From contig NZ_JARXOW010000001.1 in NCBI RefSeq assembly GCF_030182585.1, positions 1,240,001-1,304,000 of the forward strand: a DNA stretch of 64,000 nucleotides, in the 5' to 3' direction. The DNA is from Pedobacter faecalis. Lineage in GTDB: Bacteria > Bacteroidota > Bacteroidia > Sphingobacteriales > Sphingobacteriaceae. Below the pieces are notes generated by a model. That model was not told the origin of the DNA. It was given only the letters and a program-made list of their open reading frames with translations, and did no database searches. The position numbers were made by a program, and so were the translations under genes. Shown here piece after piece: positions 17,199 through 27,087 of the stretch (its first letter is position 1; the number at the start of each line of letters is the position of its first letter).

Positions 17199-20100
17199 AT
17201 GAAATTAACTTTTCTTTACAACCCTGTATCCCGGATACAGCGGGTAAAGTATAAAATCTTAATAGCGATGAAGTTAACTGCTATTTTGTTACTACTCGGC
17301 ACCATGCACCTGTCGGCCGCCGTATACTCGCAGAACATAACCCTTTCAAGGCGCAATGCCACATTGGAGAGTTTGTTTAACGATGTAAAAAAGCAAACAG
17401 GTTATCTTTTCTTTTATAACGGTAAAATCAATACCAAGAACCGCCTGCTTAATGTGGAGCTTAAGAATGTTCCGCTTGAGGAGGCTTTACAGGCTTTCCT
17501 TGACAAACAGGACCTGACCTATAAGATCGTGGACCGCACCATTGTGATCATGAACGAGGCGCAGACAATGAACCAATCGCTCATGGACCAGATCAATGCC
17601 CGTAGACTGGAGATTACAGGTAAGGTACTTGATGGTGATACGAAAGAGGGTATGCCCGGGGTGAATATCTCGCTTAAGAGCACCAAAGCTACGCTTGGGC
17701 AGACTAATGGGCAAGGTGAATTTAAAATAAACGCCCAAGCGGGTGACGTGATCGTCTTTACCTATGTGGGGTATAAGCCTTATGAAGTTAAGGTAAGCGA
17801 CGCAAAACGTTTGAATATTGTCCTTGAGCCTCTGGTAAATTCCATGGATAACGTCGTTATCACAGGCTACCAGACAATAAAGAAAGAGAGTTACACTGAT
17901 AACGCCGTCACCGTAACCGGAGAGGAGCTTAAGCGTGTTAATCCTCTGAATTTACTGCAAAGTATCCAGGCATTTGACCCTTCCTTCAGACTTATGGAGA
18001 ACAATCTTGGTGGTTCCGATCCAAACAGATTACCTAATATCAACGTGCGCGGATCGTCGGCACTCCCTAGCGGCGACGGTGAAGTTTTGCGCAGGGACAA
18101 CATTACGAGCACGGTAAATATGCCTGCTTTCATCCTCGATGGATTCCAGGTAGACGTACAAAAGATCTTTGACCTGGACATTAACCGGGTAGCCTCGGTT
18201 ACCCTGCTTAAAGACGCCGCAGCAACCGCAATTTATGGCTCCCGTGCCGCCAATGGTGTTCTTGTTATTACGACCAAAGCACCTCAGGAGGGTTCCTTAA
18301 GAATTACTTATAACGCAGAGGGATACGTGAGTACGCCGGATCTTTCAGACTACCAGGTATTGAATGCTTCAGAAAAACTACAGTATGAGCAGCTTGCTGG
18401 TCTATATAGTTCGAACGTGGTTTTTCTGCCTCAAGACGAACTTGACGAATTATATTACAGCAAATTAAGAAATGTTGTAGGTGGAGTTGACTCCTACTGG
18501 CTTTCGCAACCTGTAAGGACTACTGCCGGACAAAAGCATTCGGTTAACCTGGAAGGTGGATCGGAAACGTTCCGCTATGGCGTTGATCTTCGTTATCAGG
18601 CAAGACCTGGTGTAATGAAGGGTTCGTCTAGAGACCAGTACTCTGGCGGTATGACCTTCATGTACAATAAAGACAAGCTTCTTTTGAGGAATGACTTGCT
18701 TATTACCCAAATGAATGCGAAGGAGTCGCCTTACGGAAGCTTCGCCAATTATGTGCGGATGAACCCTTACTACCCTATCCGCGATGCTGATGGCAGAGTA
18801 CTGCGCGAGGTTGATCTCTGGGAAGATCAAGCACGTAACGAGCACGTTGTTCTAAACCCGCTTTACGACGCTGGTCTAAGCAGCTTCAACAAGTCGGCAT
18901 ACACTGAGATCATCAACAATTTATCAGGTGATTATGAACTGTCGAACAGCTTACGTTTACGCGGTCAAATGAGTTTAACTACACGCTCTAATTCTGATGA
19001 CATATTTAAGTCGCCGATGTCCAACGAGTTCTATTTCTACGAATCGACAAGACTTGATGAGAAGGGTAGCTATACCGACAGACACAGAAAAGAAACATAC
19101 TGGGACGGTAATATCCGCCTTACCTGGTTTAAACAACTGGACGGACATGCCATTAACCTGCTTGGTGGTGTAAACGCCCGCACTGAATTGTCTGACGAGA
19201 AAGAATACACAGCAGTCGGTTTTGCTAACGACAGGTTTACTAGCATCGGTTTTGCCAGGGGTTACGCCGAAAACGCTACGCCTCTGAGCGGAATCCGTGA
19301 ATCGCGTTTGCTCGGTTCTTTCATGAGTTTGAATTATTCCTATCAAAACAAATATCTGCTTGATGCAACCGGCCGTCTGGATGGTTCATCAAAGTTTGGT
19401 AACGAAAACCGGACGGCACCTTTCTGGTCGCTCGGTCTGGGCTGGAATGTACACAATGAGAAGTTTCTGGCCGGTCATCCGGTTATCAGCCAGCTTCGCG
19501 TAAGGGCGTCTACAGGTTTAACAGGTTCGGTAGAATTTGAACCGTATTTATCAAGGACTACCTATAACTATCAAAATGGTAACTGGTACAGCAGCGGTAT
19601 CGGAGCTATCGTAAACAATTATGGTAACTCAGCACTTTCCTGGCAGAAAACCCAGATGACAGATATCGGTATTGAAGTAGGTTTATTTAAAGACAGGATA
19701 TTCGTGTCACCACGGGTTTACAGGAAGTTCACTAAAGACATTCTTGCGGACATCACGCTCCCACCTTCAACAGGTTTCTATTCTTACAAAGAAAACCTTG
19801 GGGATATGGAAAACAAGGGTGCTGAGTTGAACTTAAGGGCTGACGCGGTGCGTGAGAAGGACTGGACGGTTAGCCTGACAGCTAACCTTGTAGCAAACAG
19901 AAACCAGATTGTCCGTATATCAAACGCGCTAAAGAAATATAATGATCGCGCAAATGAACTTCAGACAACCCCTACAGATCAGAACGGTTTCAGGGGTATT
20001 CCTTTGCTGCGTTACAACGAAGGACAGTCGATCAACGCCATCTATGCGGTCCCTTCACTTGGGATTGACCCGGAAAATGGCAGGGAATTATATAGAAAGC

Positions 20101-20612
20101 GCGATGGCTCACTGACTTACACCTATGACGTTAATGATGTTGTCGTGGTAGGAAACAGTGACCCTAAGGTTAACGGCTTTTTTGGAGGTACTGTTAGGTA
20201 TAAAAACTTTTTGATGACTGCAACCTTTGAATCTCGTTTTGGCGGCGACATGTACAATAATACGTTGGTTGACCGGGTTGAGAACGCTGACGCAAGGTAC
20301 AATGTTGACAGACGTGTATTCGACGAAAAGTGGAAACAAAGTGGAGATCTCGTGTTTTACAAAAACATTGCAGACCGAGGCGAAACACAAGTAAATTCCC
20401 GCTTTGTGATGCCAGACAACATGATCAATCTACAGTCTGTATATCTGTCGTATGATTTTGAGAAACGTGTTGCTTCACGTTTAAAAATGAGTGCCCTAAG
20501 ATTTGCCGTGACTGCGAACGATCTTGCCAGATGGTCATCAGTAAAGCAAGAACGAGGCATTGACTATCCGTTTGCAAGAAGCATCAACTTCTCAATTAAC
20601 GCTATTTTTTAA
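17199..20612 (+). CDS. SusC/RagA-family TonB-linked outer-membrane transporter with STN domain
   Basis: 1137 residues. A long signal region (to about 45, ending VYSQ) is typical of STN-bearing SusC proteins. The STN domain (about 60-115, QTGYLFFYNGKI) signals to the FecR protein. A CarboxypepD_reg-like beta-sandwich (about 138-212, ITGKVLDGDTKEGMPGVNIS) follows, then the plug with the SusC signature LLKDAAATAIYGSRAANGVLVI and a C-terminal barrel ending in an aromatic residue (INAIF). It imports a substrate captured with the SusD lipoprotein, which starts 9-24 bases downstream. A 200-base gap to the FecR gene, holding a weak GCAGCC/GGCTGC inverted repeat (17142-17168), suggests a separate, sigma-dependent promoter. 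Confidence 0.96.
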   Translation: MKLTFLYNPVSRIQRVKYKILIAMKLTAILLLLGTMHLSAAVYSQNITLSRRNATLESLFNDVKKQTGYLFFYNGKINTKNRLLNVELKNVPLEEALQAFLDKQDLTYKIVDRTIVIMNEAQTMNQSLMDQINARRLEITGKVLDGDTKEGMPGVNISLKSTKATLGQTNGQGEFKINAQAGDVIVFTYVGYKPYEVKVSDAKRLNIVLEPLVNSMDNVVITGYQTIKKESYTDNAVTVTGEELKRVNPLNLLQSIQAFDPSFRLMENNLGGSDPNRLPNINVRGSSALPSGDGEVLRRDNITSTVNMPAFILDGFQVDVQKIFDLDINRVASVTLLKDAAATAIYGSRAANGVLVITTKAPQEGSLRITYNAEGYVSTPDLSDYQVLNASEKLQYEQLAGLYSSNVVFLPQDELDELYYSKLRNVVGGVDSYWLSQPVRTTAGQKHSVNLEGGSETFRYGVDLRYQARPGVMKGSSRDQYSGGMTFMYNKDKLLLRNDLLITQMNAKESPYGSFANYVRMNPYYPIRDADGRVLREVDLWEDQARNEHVVLNPLYDAGLSSFNKSAYTEIINNLSGDYELSNSLRLRGQMSLTTRSNSDDIFKSPMSNEFYFYESTRLDEKGSYTDRHRKETYWDGNIRLTWFKQLDGHAINLLGGVNARTELSDEKEYTAVGFANDRFTSIGFARGYAENATPLSGIRESRLLGSFMSLNYSYQNKYLLDATGRLDGSSKFGNENRTAPFWSLGLGWNVHNEKFLAGHPVISQLRVRASTGLTGSVEFEPYLSRTTYNYQNGNWYSSGIGAIVNNYGNSALSWQKTQMTDIGIEVGLFKDRIFVSPRVYRKFTKDILADITLPPSTGFYSYKENLGDMENKGAELNLRADAVREKDWTVSLTANLVANRNQIVRISNALKKYNDRANELQTTPTDQNGFRGIPLLRYNEGQSINAIYAVPSLGIDPENGRELYRKRDGSLTYTYDVNDVVVVGNSDPKVNGFFGGTVRYKNFLMTATFESRFGGDMYNNTLVDRVENADARYNVDRRVFDEKWKQSGDLVFYKNIADRGETQVNSRFVMPDNMINLQSVYLSYDFEKRVASRLKMSALRFAVTANDLARWSSVKQERGIDYPFARSINFSINAIF

Positions 20613-20635
20613 GGTAAGACATGATCATTAAACAC

Positions 20636-22147
20636 ATGAACACAAAAATAATAATCGGTTTGCTGGCCGTCGTCGTTTCCCTGACCTCCTGCAAAAAGTG
20701 GCTTGACGTGGAACCTGAGTCTGAAATCTCGGCGCCAGTGCTTTTCAGTACTGAAAATGGCTTTATGGAAGCCCTGACGGGCATCTATACTCGTTGTGCC
20801 CAGACAGATCTGTACGGTAAGGAGATGACTTTTGGAACTCCGGAAGTACTTGCTCAGAATTATACAATGGGTTTTAACGAAGGTTTGAATTATTCTCAAA
20901 CAAGTCAGTATAACTATAATAATTCTGATTTCATCGACCGTAAGGACAAGATATGGGCAGCCCTGTATAACGGGATCGTAAATGCTAACCTGATTCTGGA
21001 GAACGTTGATAAAAACAAGAATGTATTTTCGGGCAACAACTACGCGATCGTGAAAGGCGAAGCGCTGGCTTTGCGTGCTTATCTGCATTTCGACGCGCTG
21101 CGGCTTTTTGCTCCTGCATATATCCGCGGTGCATCTAACAAGGGTATTCCCTATGTCATGGCATACACCAAAGACGTTACGCCTATGTCGACGGTCGGAG
21201 AAGCTATTGACAAGGCTATTGCTGATTTAGAAGAAGCTAAGCAACTGCTGGCTGCAGACCCGATCCGCAATGCAACGTATCTAATTAACTACCCCAGAGT
21301 AGTAGACGAGGACACCAACACAGAAGAGACTTCTCCGTTTCAGTTCCTGCAAAACCGCAGACACCGTTTAAATTATTATGCCGTTTGCGGAACGCTGGCA
21401 AGAGTATATCTGTACAAGAACGATCAGCCGATGGCACTTCAGAATGCGTTGGAAGTGATCAATGCTAAGAAGTTTCCCTGGACACTGAAGACAGATTTCA
21501 ACGCCTTTGAAGAGTCTAAAAAGGACCGCATACTATATAAGGAGCTGGTATTTGGCTGGTATATGCCAAGATCGTGGTATGTAGAAGGGTCGACAGAAGA
21601 TATTAAAGAGAATTGGTTTGTGAGCGGCACACGTGGATTGCATCTAAGCGAAGATGCCGCACGCAATATTTATGAGACTGGCGCTGCTGGTGCCAATGAC
21701 CTGCGTTTTAAAAACTGGTTATCCCTAACCGGCTCGATCACGGCGAAAACATACGACATCGTTAAATATAATAGAAATTCACAAAACGACGCTGAGAGCG
21801 CAAACCTGCATTACCTGATGGCGCCAGCGATCAGGTTGAGCGAAATGTATTATATAGCAGCGGAATGTACTTATCCGACTGACGCTAGCAAGGCACTTGA
21901 ATACATCAACGCCGTGAGGTTTCAAAGAGATGTTGATAACCTTACAGGAGTTAACTCTCAGGAAGAGTTTATGAGGGAACTTATAAAAGAATGTCGGAAG
22001 GAATGGCTAGCGGAAGGACAGTTGTTCTATATGTATAAGCGCCTTAACAGGTCTATCACTGGGCAAACAGGTTCGACTATTCCAGCGTCTGACAGGATTT
22101 TCGTTCTGCCCTTACCAAATGACGAAATCGTATACGGAGGAAGATAA
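20636..22147 (+). CDS. SusD/RagB-family substrate-binding lipoprotein
   Basis: 503 residues from the ATG at 20636, which opens the lipoprotein signal MNTKIIIGLLAVVVSLTSC. The TPR-like helical SusD fold is indicated by the N-terminal WLDVEPESEISAPVLFST, the conserved GEALALRAYLHFDALRLF (about residues 140-158) and the C-terminal IKECRKEWLAEGQLFYMYKRL. It sits on the cell surface as the lid of the SusC transporter encoded just upstream. The substrate is not evident; the nearby GH43, GH92 and DUF1080 genes suggest a glycan, while the TlpA gene would fit other ligands. Confidence 0.95.
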   Translation: MNTKIIIGLLAVVVSLTSCKKWLDVEPESEISAPVLFSTENGFMEALTGIYTRCAQTDLYGKEMTFGTPEVLAQNYTMGFNEGLNYSQTSQYNYNNSDFIDRKDKIWAALYNGIVNANLILENVDKNKNVFSGNNYAIVKGEALALRAYLHFDALRLFAPAYIRGASNKGIPYVMAYTKDVTPMSTVGEAIDKAIADLEEAKQLLAADPIRNATYLINYPRVVDEDTNTEETSPFQFLQNRRHRLNYYAVCGTLARVYLYKNDQPMALQNALEVINAKKFPWTLKTDFNAFEESKKDRILYKELVFGWYMPRSWYVEGSTEDIKENWFVSGTRGLHLSEDAARNIYETGAAGANDLRFKNWLSLTGSITAKTYDIVKYNRNSQNDAESANLHYLMAPAIRLSEMYYIAAECTYPTDASKALEYINAVRFQRDVDNLTGVNSQEEFMRELIKECRKEWLAEGQLFYMYKRLNRSITGQTGSTIPASDRIFVLPLPNDEIVYGGR

Positions 22148-22164
22148 GTAACTAATAAGAAAAA

Positions 22165-22980
22165 ATGAGATCATATATATTAATATTAGGAATAATCATC
22201 GCCCTTGCTTCTTGTAAAAAGGCCGAGGAGATGCGTTTCGATCACACTGCGGGTGTCTATTTCGACTTCCAGTTTGACGGCAGAAAAGATAGCCTTGTAG
22301 AAACTTTTGCCTATAATCCTACCTTAGCCCAAGATACTGTATGGATACCCGTACGGATTTCTGGCGTCCGCACTGGTGCACCCAGAACATTCAGAGCTAG
22401 AATAGAGACAGATTCTACTTCGGCAGTTGAGGGCTTACATTACGAAGCCCTAAAGGATAATTATACTATACCTGCAAATGCCGGGTTTGCTTGGCTCCCC
22501 TTTGTGATTTATAATAAAGATCCGGAATTGGAGAATCGCGCTGTGTCGGCAATTATTAAACTGACCGCATCCGAAGATTTTCACATAGAAAATCCCTACT
22601 GGATTCGAGCAAAGGTTGTATTCTCTGCCAAGCTCGAAAAACCACACTGGTGGGATATGTGGCCTTTGCCACCATACTCCAGAGTCAAACATGAGTTGTT
22701 CATTATCGTAACGGGTGTCACCGAGCTCTCAACTGATGGCTTGGATGCTCCGAAGAACCTTTATATCACGGGCTTGCTAACTACTATGTTAAACAATCCG
22801 TTTAACTGGGTAACTAAGAATGCTGCTAAGGGTTACAGGCTTGAGGAAGTAACCCCTGGAAATGCCGACAGTTATTACTTTTTCAATATCAACAACCCGA
22901 CTAAGAAGACATTGCTCAGAAAGAACCAACAGAACGGGAAATATTATTTCATTGATGAAAACGGAAACGAAGTCATCTAA
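22165..22980 (+). CDS. DUF4843-type surface lipoprotein
   Basis: 271 residues. The lipoprotein signal MRSYILILGIIIALASC is followed by a Calx-beta-like/immunoglobulin-like N-terminal half with AGVYFDFQFDGRKDS and typical DUF4843 spacing (YNPTLAQDTVWIPVRISG; VEGLHYEALKDNYTIPAN). This domain is common in genes directly downstream of SusC/SusD pairs and is thought to be an accessory surface binding protein. The C-terminal part (about 160-271) has no recognised motif. It starts 17 bases after the SusD stop and is in the same operon. Confidence 0.8.
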   Translation: MRSYILILGIIIALASCKKAEEMRFDHTAGVYFDFQFDGRKDSLVETFAYNPTLAQDTVWIPVRISGVRTGAPRTFRARIETDSTSAVEGLHYEALKDNYTIPANAGFAWLPFVIYNKDPELENRAVSAIIKLTASEDFHIENPYWIRAKVVFSAKLEKPHWWDMWPLPPYSRVKHELFIIVTGVTELSTDGLDAPKNLYITGLLTTMLNNPFNWVTKNAAKGYRLEEVTPGNADSYYFFNINNPTKKTLLRKNQQNGKYYFIDENGNEVI

Positions 22981-22994
22981 ACAGTAAAACGAAC

Positions 22995-24407
22995 ATGAGA
23001 AAGTTATTATTTTTTCTTTCGGTAATTTCGGTAATATTTACCGCGTGCCACAAAGATTTGGGTCATTATGAGATCGACATGCCGGAAACACCTGAAGTTG
23101 TTATGGATTCAGTCTTTACAGCAAATGTTGGTGATAGCCTAATCATTACACCTACGATTAAGAGTAAAGATCTTGCGAACATTGAACTGCACTGGCGAAT
23201 TAGTGTTATGGAAGGCACCGATGTCCTTGATACCGGTGCATCCCTTCGTATAATCTACGGATTGCAGGCTAAACGCTATCCTGGGCGGCTTACCGTGTAC
23301 AATAAAGCAAACGGAATGAAATATTTCCACAAGTTCTTTATTGACGGCGCTACGGAATTTGCACGGGGAACAAGCGTGCTTAGTGTTGAAAATGGGATTA
23401 CACAATTCTCCTTTATAAAGCCGGACGGAACGGTTCAGGCTAGACTTTACCGGGCTATACATGGTAAAGACCTTCCTGCAAATCCGATGAACCTGTTCCT
23501 GCTCAGAAACCGGTTTACGGGTGGTACAATGCTCGGATACTGGATCATTACCAAGAACGGTGGGGTCAGGCTTGAACCAAACACTATGGTTGAAGACCCT
23601 AAATATCCGAACACACTTTCTGACAACTTCTTTGTTGCTCCGGATAATATTGAAGTGGGAAGTTTAAAACCTCATCAGCAAGGTATTATGGCCGGCGTAA
23701 TAAACGGAACCTTATACGGAGGTACAACAAACACTTGGGATCAGGCACCTACCTACGGAATGTTCGGTCCTGCAGAAGGTGATTATGAACTAGCGCCTTC
23801 TTTTATTATGACCCAGGCAAATGCAGGAACCTCTTTTGTAGGTTTTGATAAAAACCGTAAACAGTTTCTGAGATTCAACGTGTATAGTGGCCCTACATAT
23901 TTCGGGACACAATATGGAGTTCCTTCGCCAGCAGCGTTCAATCCAATGGCTGTGGACATGGACCTCATCCACATGGAGCAACTAAACAATACAGACTGCT
24001 ATGCCTACTGTAAGTCAGCTGACGGGAAAATCCACGAGCTTCATTTTACAGTCAACTTTACTGGTCCATTCGAATTTAAGCCGTTAGGAAAGAGAGAATT
24101 TGTTAGACAAGATCTCATTACAGCAGATACGAAATGGCAAGGTGCCAGCAATGGCGTTATTTTTATGACCAAAGGAGAAAAAATCTATCGGTATAATCCC
24201 CTGAATCAAGAGGTTCGGGAACTTGTTACAACTTTTGAAAAACCTGTATCAATGATTAAACTATCGGAAGACGAACAAATTCTTAGGGTGGGCATCCAGG
24301 GAGGAATTTACAATCTGGACATTTCTACTGGTAAGTACGGTACTTTAATCGATAAAGTTGAAGGAATTCCAGGAAGCCCGGTGGATATTGTGGTAAGAAC
24401 TAATTAA
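22995..24407 (+). CDS. PKD-like-family surface lipoprotein
   Basis: 470 residues with lipoprotein signal MRKLLFFLSVISVIFTAC. The N-terminal ~110 residues look like a PKD-type beta-sandwich (LGHYEIDMPETPEVVMDS). The rest, with several Gly/aromatic strands such as WQGASNGVIFMTKGEKIYRYN, resembles a beta-propeller. PKD-like lipoproteins of this layout accompany SusC/SusD/DUF4843 sets in Bacteroidota and are presumed surface-exposed binding proteins. It is 14 bases downstream of the DUF4843 gene and 5 bases upstream of the TlpA gene. Confidence 0.78.
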   Translation: MRKLLFFLSVISVIFTACHKDLGHYEIDMPETPEVVMDSVFTANVGDSLIITPTIKSKDLANIELHWRISVMEGTDVLDTGASLRIIYGLQAKRYPGRLTVYNKANGMKYFHKFFIDGATEFARGTSVLSVENGITQFSFIKPDGTVQARLYRAIHGKDLPANPMNLFLLRNRFTGGTMLGYWIITKNGGVRLEPNTMVEDPKYPNTLSDNFFVAPDNIEVGSLKPHQQGIMAGVINGTLYGGTTNTWDQAPTYGMFGPAEGDYELAPSFIMTQANAGTSFVGFDKNRKQFLRFNVYSGPTYFGTQYGVPSPAAFNPMAVDMDLIHMEQLNNTDCYAYCKSADGKIHELHFTVNFTGPFEFKPLGKREFVRQDLITADTKWQGASNGVIFMTKGEKIYRYNPLNQEVRELVTTFEKPVSMIKLSEDEQILRVGIQGGIYNLDISTGKYGTLIDKVEGIPGSPVDIVVRTN

Positions 24408-24412
24408 AATCA

Positions 24413-25546
24413 ATGAAACTGAAAGTTTTAATACTGGCAGCCCTGGCCCCTGTTGCGGCGGCTGCACAAGCGCCCAATTTTACCATCACCGGTAAAATTG
24501 GGAACTTAAACAAACCGGCTAAGATCTATCTGGACTATGGTTCGGACGGGGAAGGTAAGCAGGATTCCTGCGAGCTGGTGAACGGTACGTTTAAGTTTAC
24601 CGGTTATATTGCAAACATCGCCTCCGGGCGTATGACCCTTTCGCGCGAGGGTATCCGCGATAAGGAGGTTTATGGCAGTGGTGGCTTGGGTGATGTGATC
24701 TATCCAAGCTTTGGGAAAGAAAAGATTCATATCACCTCGTCAGATTCACTGTACAACGCCAAATGGACTGGTTCGAAAGTGTACGACGAGTCGGTGGCTT
24801 TTATCAAAGCGGTGGGCCCGCCGGTGATGACCATTCACCACAACGCCAATGTGGCTTTTAGCAGGGCTACGGCTGAGCAGAAAAAGGATACTTTATTCGT
24901 TAAAGTACTTGATAAAAAGGTGAACGAAATGCAGGCTTCCAGGCAGACCAAGATCATTGAATTTGCCCGTAAGAACCCGAAATCTTATTTCGCTATGTAT
25001 AACCTGATGGAAGCAAGCTATGGAACAAAGCCCGGCGTGATCCTGGAGGTCTTTAACAACATGAGCGAAAAGCTCAGGCTTTCGTACGATGGCCAGACCC
25101 TCTACAAATTAATGACAGCCGATAAGGTGACCGCCTTAGGCGCTACTGCGCCGAATTTTACGCAGAAGGATGTAGACGGCAAGCCGGTGTCTTTATCGGA
25201 CTACAGGGGCAAATACGTACTTGTAGAATTCTGGGCGAGCTGGTGTTCTCCTTGTCGCGCGGAGAGCCCTAACCTGATTAAGCAATACGCTGCATATAAG
25301 GACAAGGGATTTGAGATCCTTGGCGTTTCGGTAGATAGCGATAAGGCCAAGTGGATGGATGCGATTAAAAAGGATGGGCTAACCTGGACTCAGGTGTCTG
25401 ACCTGAAAGGGTGGGAAAACGACGTGAGAAAGATATATGGCGTTACACAGGTGCCCGCAAACTTTTTGATAGATCCAACTGGAAAGATCATTGCTGTAAA
25501 CCTATTAACCGAAACATTGAACAGCAAACTTCACGAAATATTTTAA
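24413..25546 (+). CDS. TlpA-type thioredoxin with DUF4369 domain
   Basis: 377 residues with an N-terminal signal (cleaved near AAAAQA). A DUF4369 beta-domain (about 22-120, FTITGKIGNLNKPAKIYLDY) precedes a TlpA/AhpC-like thioredoxin fold. The redox-active WCSPC is near residue 276, in WASWCSPCRAESPN, and the cis-Pro region is VPANFLIDPTGKI. It reduces disulfides or thioethers of envelope proteins. Its place at the end of the SusC/SusD operon suggests that the locus handles a disulfide-containing or redox-sensitive partner, but this is inference. It is the last gene before the AT-rich island. Confidence 0.92.
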   Translation: MKLKVLILAALAPVAAAAQAPNFTITGKIGNLNKPAKIYLDYGSDGEGKQDSCELVNGTFKFTGYIANIASGRMTLSREGIRDKEVYGSGGLGDVIYPSFGKEKIHITSSDSLYNAKWTGSKVYDESVAFIKAVGPPVMTIHHNANVAFSRATAEQKKDTLFVKVLDKKVNEMQASRQTKIIEFARKNPKSYFAMYNLMEASYGTKPGVILEVFNNMSEKLRLSYDGQTLYKLMTADKVTALGATAPNFTQKDVDGKPVSLSDYRGKYVLVEFWASWCSPCRAESPNLIKQYAAYKDKGFEILGVSVDSDKAKWMDAIKKDGLTWTQVSDLKGWENDVRKIYGVTQVPANFLIDPTGKIIAVNLLTETLNSKLHEIF

Positions 25547-25656
25547 TACAAAGAAATATGACGCGCCAGTCAGCAATAAAATAGTTTCTGGTTTGAAACG
25601 AGTTACAGTTCGTCTTCAACCTTGATAGCGCGCATGGAGCGTTTCGAGGTCGTTTC

Positions 25657-25687
25657 AATACCGACAGGAGTTTATCCTGTCGGTATT
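25657..25687. terminator. Perfect 13-bp hairpin at the end of the Sus operon and left edge of the island
   Basis: AATACCGACAGGA (25657-25669) pairs exactly with TCCTGTCGGTATT (25675-25687) around the loop GTTTA. It is 111 bases after the TlpA stop and 100 bases before the end of the convergent peptide gene, so it can act as a bidirectional terminator. The T-rich tail is weak on both sides. The rest of 25547-25786 holds nothing recognisable. Confidence 0.55.
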
Positions 25688-25786
25688 CATTGATATTTAT
25701 ATACTTGGTTTGCGTATCGATCGGAGATATTTCACATCATCCCGAATAACAACCTCTTTAGCAGCAAGTCCAATGATTTTTGACGC

Positions 25787-25990
25787 TTAATCTGGATAGA
25801 ACAAATGATGGAATTCCATAGGTATACACTGAGAATACCTTTCTTCGTAACGGTAGCAAAAGCACGTTTCCGGACAATAACTTAGCTCAGGAGGAAAATT
25901 TGTTCCCCCACACTGACTCCAAGGAAGATCATACGCATTTGTCGAAAAGGTCATGACAAGAAGTGAGAATAAAATTAATAGCTTTTTCAT
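25787..25990 (-). CDS. Small secreted CBM1-like cysteine-rich peptide A
   Basis: 67 residues. Signal peptide 1-19 (cleavage after STNA) leaves a 48-residue mature peptide. It begins YDLPWSQCGG and contains YSQC, the opening and closing motifs of the fungal cellulose-binding module CBM1. Four cysteines (27, 39, 45, 55) have spacings 11-5-9 against the CBM1 pattern 10-5-9, and a fifth Cys sits at 43. Trp-24, three residues before the first Cys, and Tyr-52 occupy cellulose-contact positions. It is the last gene of a minus-strand operon, 12 bases after the thioredoxin/DUF1573 gene. Whether it binds cellulose or only shares the knot fold is open. Confidence 0.75.
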   Translation of the reverse strand: MKKLLILFSLLVMTFSTNAYDLPWSQCGGTNFPPELSYCPETCFCYRYEERYSQCIPMEFHHLFYPD

Positions 25991-26002
25991 AATATAATTT
26001 GT

Positions 26003-27043
26003 TTAATTAACATAAGCAGTAATAGGAAGGGTAATAACCGGCTTGTTTGACGCTGACGTATGAACGAAAATAACCGTTTTGAGCGACCCACTGGCATACG
26101 GCCGAACGGTACCTGCGAAATTTACCTTTTCATGCGGGGCAATTTTCACAATGCTATCAAGTTGAATCTTTGTACAGTCACAAGCTGGATTAATCTTGTA
26201 TACCTTTAATGTGTCAGATGACAAGTTTTGTAGGTCAAAAGAAAACCCATAGTGTTTTCCTCTCCCTATCTTACCGAGATTAATTTCCTTCGGATAATCC
26301 ATTGCGTTAATATGCCTTGAACGTAGGGAGTCATGGATTACAACACTGTCCTTACCTAGATACCGTTTAAGATTGCCGTACAATATCCGATCAGAACCAG
26401 ACGGCATATACTTGACAACAGCGCTCTGCTCAAAATTTAACATACTAGACAGGGTACCATACGTTTTAATATTAAAAGGATAATGCGCTATCTCCAATGA
26501 CTTCAAAATATGTTTATAACCGCTAAGCATTTTACCTTTATCTATATCTAATGCAGCTTTTACGCTTAACGATATAAGATCTTTATATTTGTCAGGGGAT
26601 ATCGGCAAGCCAAACAGTTCTTTAAATCTGTATGGATCATTTTTTATATTGTGCAGCGGCGAAATGTCAAAGTCTGGATTATTAGGGAACCCAAAAGCTA
26701 GTAAAGTGCCATCGTAAGAAAAAAAGTAAGGGTATGGATATGCAGGAGTCTTTAGAATCTGGGCTATCTCTCTGCCCGCGGGAGTACTTAAGTCCGCTTT
26801 AAACGTAAGATATTCACTAACAATAGATTCCGAAGCCTGACGGTTGCTATTCACAAACGACATGAATGCCTTACAGGAACCACACTCACCGTCCGTAACT
26901 AATATAAAAATCTTTTTCTTTTTACGAGCTGCTTCCTCGAATATCTCAGGCAATGTGCCGTCTGAGAATATAATACGATCTTTCCTGCAAGATGCTAATA
27001 ACGTAGTCGACAGGAGTAAATACAGAAACGCTAACCTATTCAT
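26003..27043 (-). CDS. Lipoprotein with thioredoxin-like and DUF1573 domains
   Basis: 346 residues. Lipoprotein signal MNRLAFLYLLLSTTLLASC. Residues about 28-140 form a thioredoxin-like domain with the CGSC pair in TDGECGSCKAF, like the thioredoxin_7/DUF255-type folds. The C-terminal ~95 residues are a DUF1573 immunoglobulin-like domain with NPACDCTKI. The CxxC suggests envelope disulfide exchange, and the cysteine-rich peptide gene only 12 bases downstream is an obvious candidate client. The substrate link is an inference from position. The codon use and AT content match the island and not the flanks. Confidence 0.8.
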   Translation of the reverse strand: MNRLAFLYLLLSTTLLASCRKDRIIFSDGTLPEIFEEAARKKKKIFILVTDGECGSCKAFMSFVNSNRQASESIVSEYLTFKADLSTPAGREIAQILKTPAYPYPYFFSYDGTLLAFGFPNNPDFDISPLHNIKNDPYRFKELFGLPISPDKYKDLISLSVKAALDIDKGKMLSGYKHILKSLEIAHYPFNIKTYGTLSSMLNFEQSAVVKYMPSGSDRILYGNLKRYLGKDSVVIHDSLRSRHINAMDYPKEINLGKIGRGKHYGFSFDLQNLSSDTLKVYKINPACDCTKIQLDSIVKIAPHEKVNFAGTVRPYASGSLKTVIFVHTSASNKPVITLPITAYVN

Positions 27044-27087
27044 AATCCAAATTTAAATATTTACATCACAAATATGTCATACTTATG

